Source: Plumapathes pennacea (lineage: Eukaryota > Cnidaria > Anthozoa > Antipatharia > Myriopathidae). Taken from it: DNA of 64,000 nt. Shown here in pieces: positions 63,769 to 64,000 of the stretch. The stretch lies in contig OZ038462.1 of NCBI GenBank assembly GCA_964036295.1, positions 813,501 through 877,500 on the forward strand, given 5' to 3'. Both the position numbers and the translations under genes were made by a program. Position 1 is the stretch's first letter, and every line of letters begins with the position of its first letter. The notes below the pieces were generated by a model, which was given only the letters and a program-made list of their open reading frames with translations, did not search any database and was not told the origin of the DNA.

Positions 63769-64000
63769 CTGTTGATATCAAGGTGGAAAAAGTCCATAAC
63801 GATCTCCATCCACTTGAAAATTTCAATATTAGATTTGTGGTTTCGTAAAAAGACATCACGTCTTACAGTCCAAAAAATAATGAAGAATGAACGAACTCTC
63901 AAGTATAGGGTCAGAGATTTTGAGAACCACAACTCGTGCCAACCCTACCCAGAATTTAGCAGTACACCGCGGACGGGACAATAAGGTGGACACCGCACTC
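63769..64000. other. Intron of MACPF-B to window end
   Basis: Matches the copy-A intron around 43002-43530 in part (GCGGACGGGACAATAAGGT phrase). The membrane-anchor exon would be expected just beyond the window. Confidence 0.5.

Overview
This is a metazoan nuclear window: genes have many GT-AG introns, DNA is AT-rich, and the spaces hold short inverted-repeat transposons. The gene set (a conserved STK33-type kinase, short-ectodomain LRR-GPCRs, TPR-CHAT proteins of the kind expanded in corals and anemones, an SLC22 carrier, MACPF proteins) points to an anthozoan cnidarian, most likely a stony coral. The species cannot be named from the sequence alone. The genes were rebuilt exon by exon; in all six spliced models the exon phases agree and the summed length is a multiple of three where the model is complete.

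Layout. (1) 932-6253 (+): serine/threonine kinase 33, 13 coding exons, 440 aa, with several small inverted-repeat elements in its introns. (2) 6254-11463: repeat-rich spacer with a TTA-flanked Harbinger-type element, a TA-flanked pogo-type MITE and a fold-back element built from CGACCGATA-like units. (3) 11464-31385: a duplicated two-gene block, LRR-GPCR (-) then TPR-CHAT protein (+), twice: GPCR-1 11464-14905, CHAT-1 18941-22501, GPCR-2 23679-26064, CHAT-2 28764-31385. The two GPCR genes have identical exon layout (227-72-72-long last exon). (4) 32041-36436 (-): SLC22 organic-ion transporter, nine exons, 518 aa. (5) 37.7-64.0 kb: a region made of duplicated segments carrying a MACPF gene (-) and a secreted DNA/RNA non-specific nuclease (+). 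MACPF-A (40261-46528) looks complete, with an N-terminal coiled coil, a membrane anchor, a MACPF domain and a Cys-rich PAN-like C-terminus. Nuclease copy 1 is 5'-truncated, frameshifted and split by a roughly 3.5-kb insertion. A start-exon remnant of another MACPF gene lies at 55.2 kb. Nuclease copy 2 has two nonsense changes and a frameshift. MACPF-B (60761 to past 63768) has an open reading frame in all visible exons but its 5' end is outside the window.

Two gene partnerships are worth testing: LRR-GPCR with CHAT protease-like protein, duplicated as a pair; and a membrane-anchored MACPF protein with a secreted nuclease, repeated about three times while the nucleases decayed. Functional links within either pair are inference from arrangement only.
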